This document shows, one piece after another, positions 5,082 through 5,134 of a stretch of DNA of 5,134 nucleotides. Source of the DNA: CAZKXX01 sp964556705 (GTDB taxonomy: Bacteria; Acidobacteriota; Terriglobia; UBA7540); assembly GCA_964556705.1 (NCBI GenBank), contig CAZKXX010000161.1, positions 1-5,134 on the forward strand. The letters are read 5' to 3'. The position numbers were made by a program, and so were the translations under genes. Numbering within the stretch: the stretch's first letter is position 1; the number at the start of each line of letters is the position of its first letter. Below the pieces are notes generated by a model. It was not told the origin of the DNA and searched no databases. It worked only from the letters and a program-made list of their open reading frames with translations.

Positions 5082-5134
5082 GGCACTGTCCAGCATTTCT
5101 GTTGAAAGCGGATTGGAGGGTGCTCCGAGTCACG

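Noticed and set aside
5077..5105. Divergent plus-strand promoter starting with TTGACG at 5077-5082
   Set aside because: No acceptable -10 hexamer occurs 16-18 bp downstream (TGTTGA is a poor match) and no gene is seen in that direction before the window ends.

Overview
The window is GC-rich, fully bacterial and densely coded. It holds five genes in a convergent layout: three on the plus strand (about 200-3700) and two on the minus strand (about 3794-4998), meeting at a strong rho-independent terminator near 3730-3760. The combination of a YebC protein, a secreted FecR/DUF6600-type protein with a long Gly/Ser/Pro tail, and an AmrB/MEMO1-family protein, at this base composition, is most reminiscent of an Acidobacteriota genome. 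That assignment is an inference, since no rRNA or other phylogenetic marker is present. A run of 10 Ns at 1467-1476 suggests a draft or metagenome-derived scaffold.

Plus-strand part. Positions 1-200 are upstream sequence with a possible extended -10 promoter and a leader hairpin next to the ribosome binding site of yebC (201-953). After a 50-bp spacer containing a perfect 12-bp GC hairpin comes an exported protein of unknown function (1004-1684), interrupted by the N gap. A 147-bp spacer leads to a 622-residue exported protein (1832-3700). It has an N-terminal FecR-like segment, three exact-length 26-residue aromatic repeats (DUF6600-like) and a disordered Gly/Ser/Pro-rich tail. A textbook terminator follows.

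Minus-strand part. An upstream small gene (4998-4693) encodes a 101-residue helical protein of unknown function. It has no ATG, GTG or TTG start and probably begins at CTG, behind a near-consensus promoter (TTGACA, 18 bp, TAAAAT). Downstream lies amrB (4618-3794) with all the conserved MEMO1-family pocket residues. It has its own promoter (TTGACA, 18 bp, TAGCAT), placed so that transcription should begin at or next to the ATG, which suggests a leaderless mRNA.

The genes do not form an obvious single pathway: a ribosome-associated translation factor, two exported proteins and a cytosolic MEMO-type protein. I see no new multi-gene system, mobile element, CRISPR array or tRNA. The most interesting signals are the unconventional translation starts of both minus-strand genes and the exact 26-residue aromatic repeat in the DUF6600 protein.
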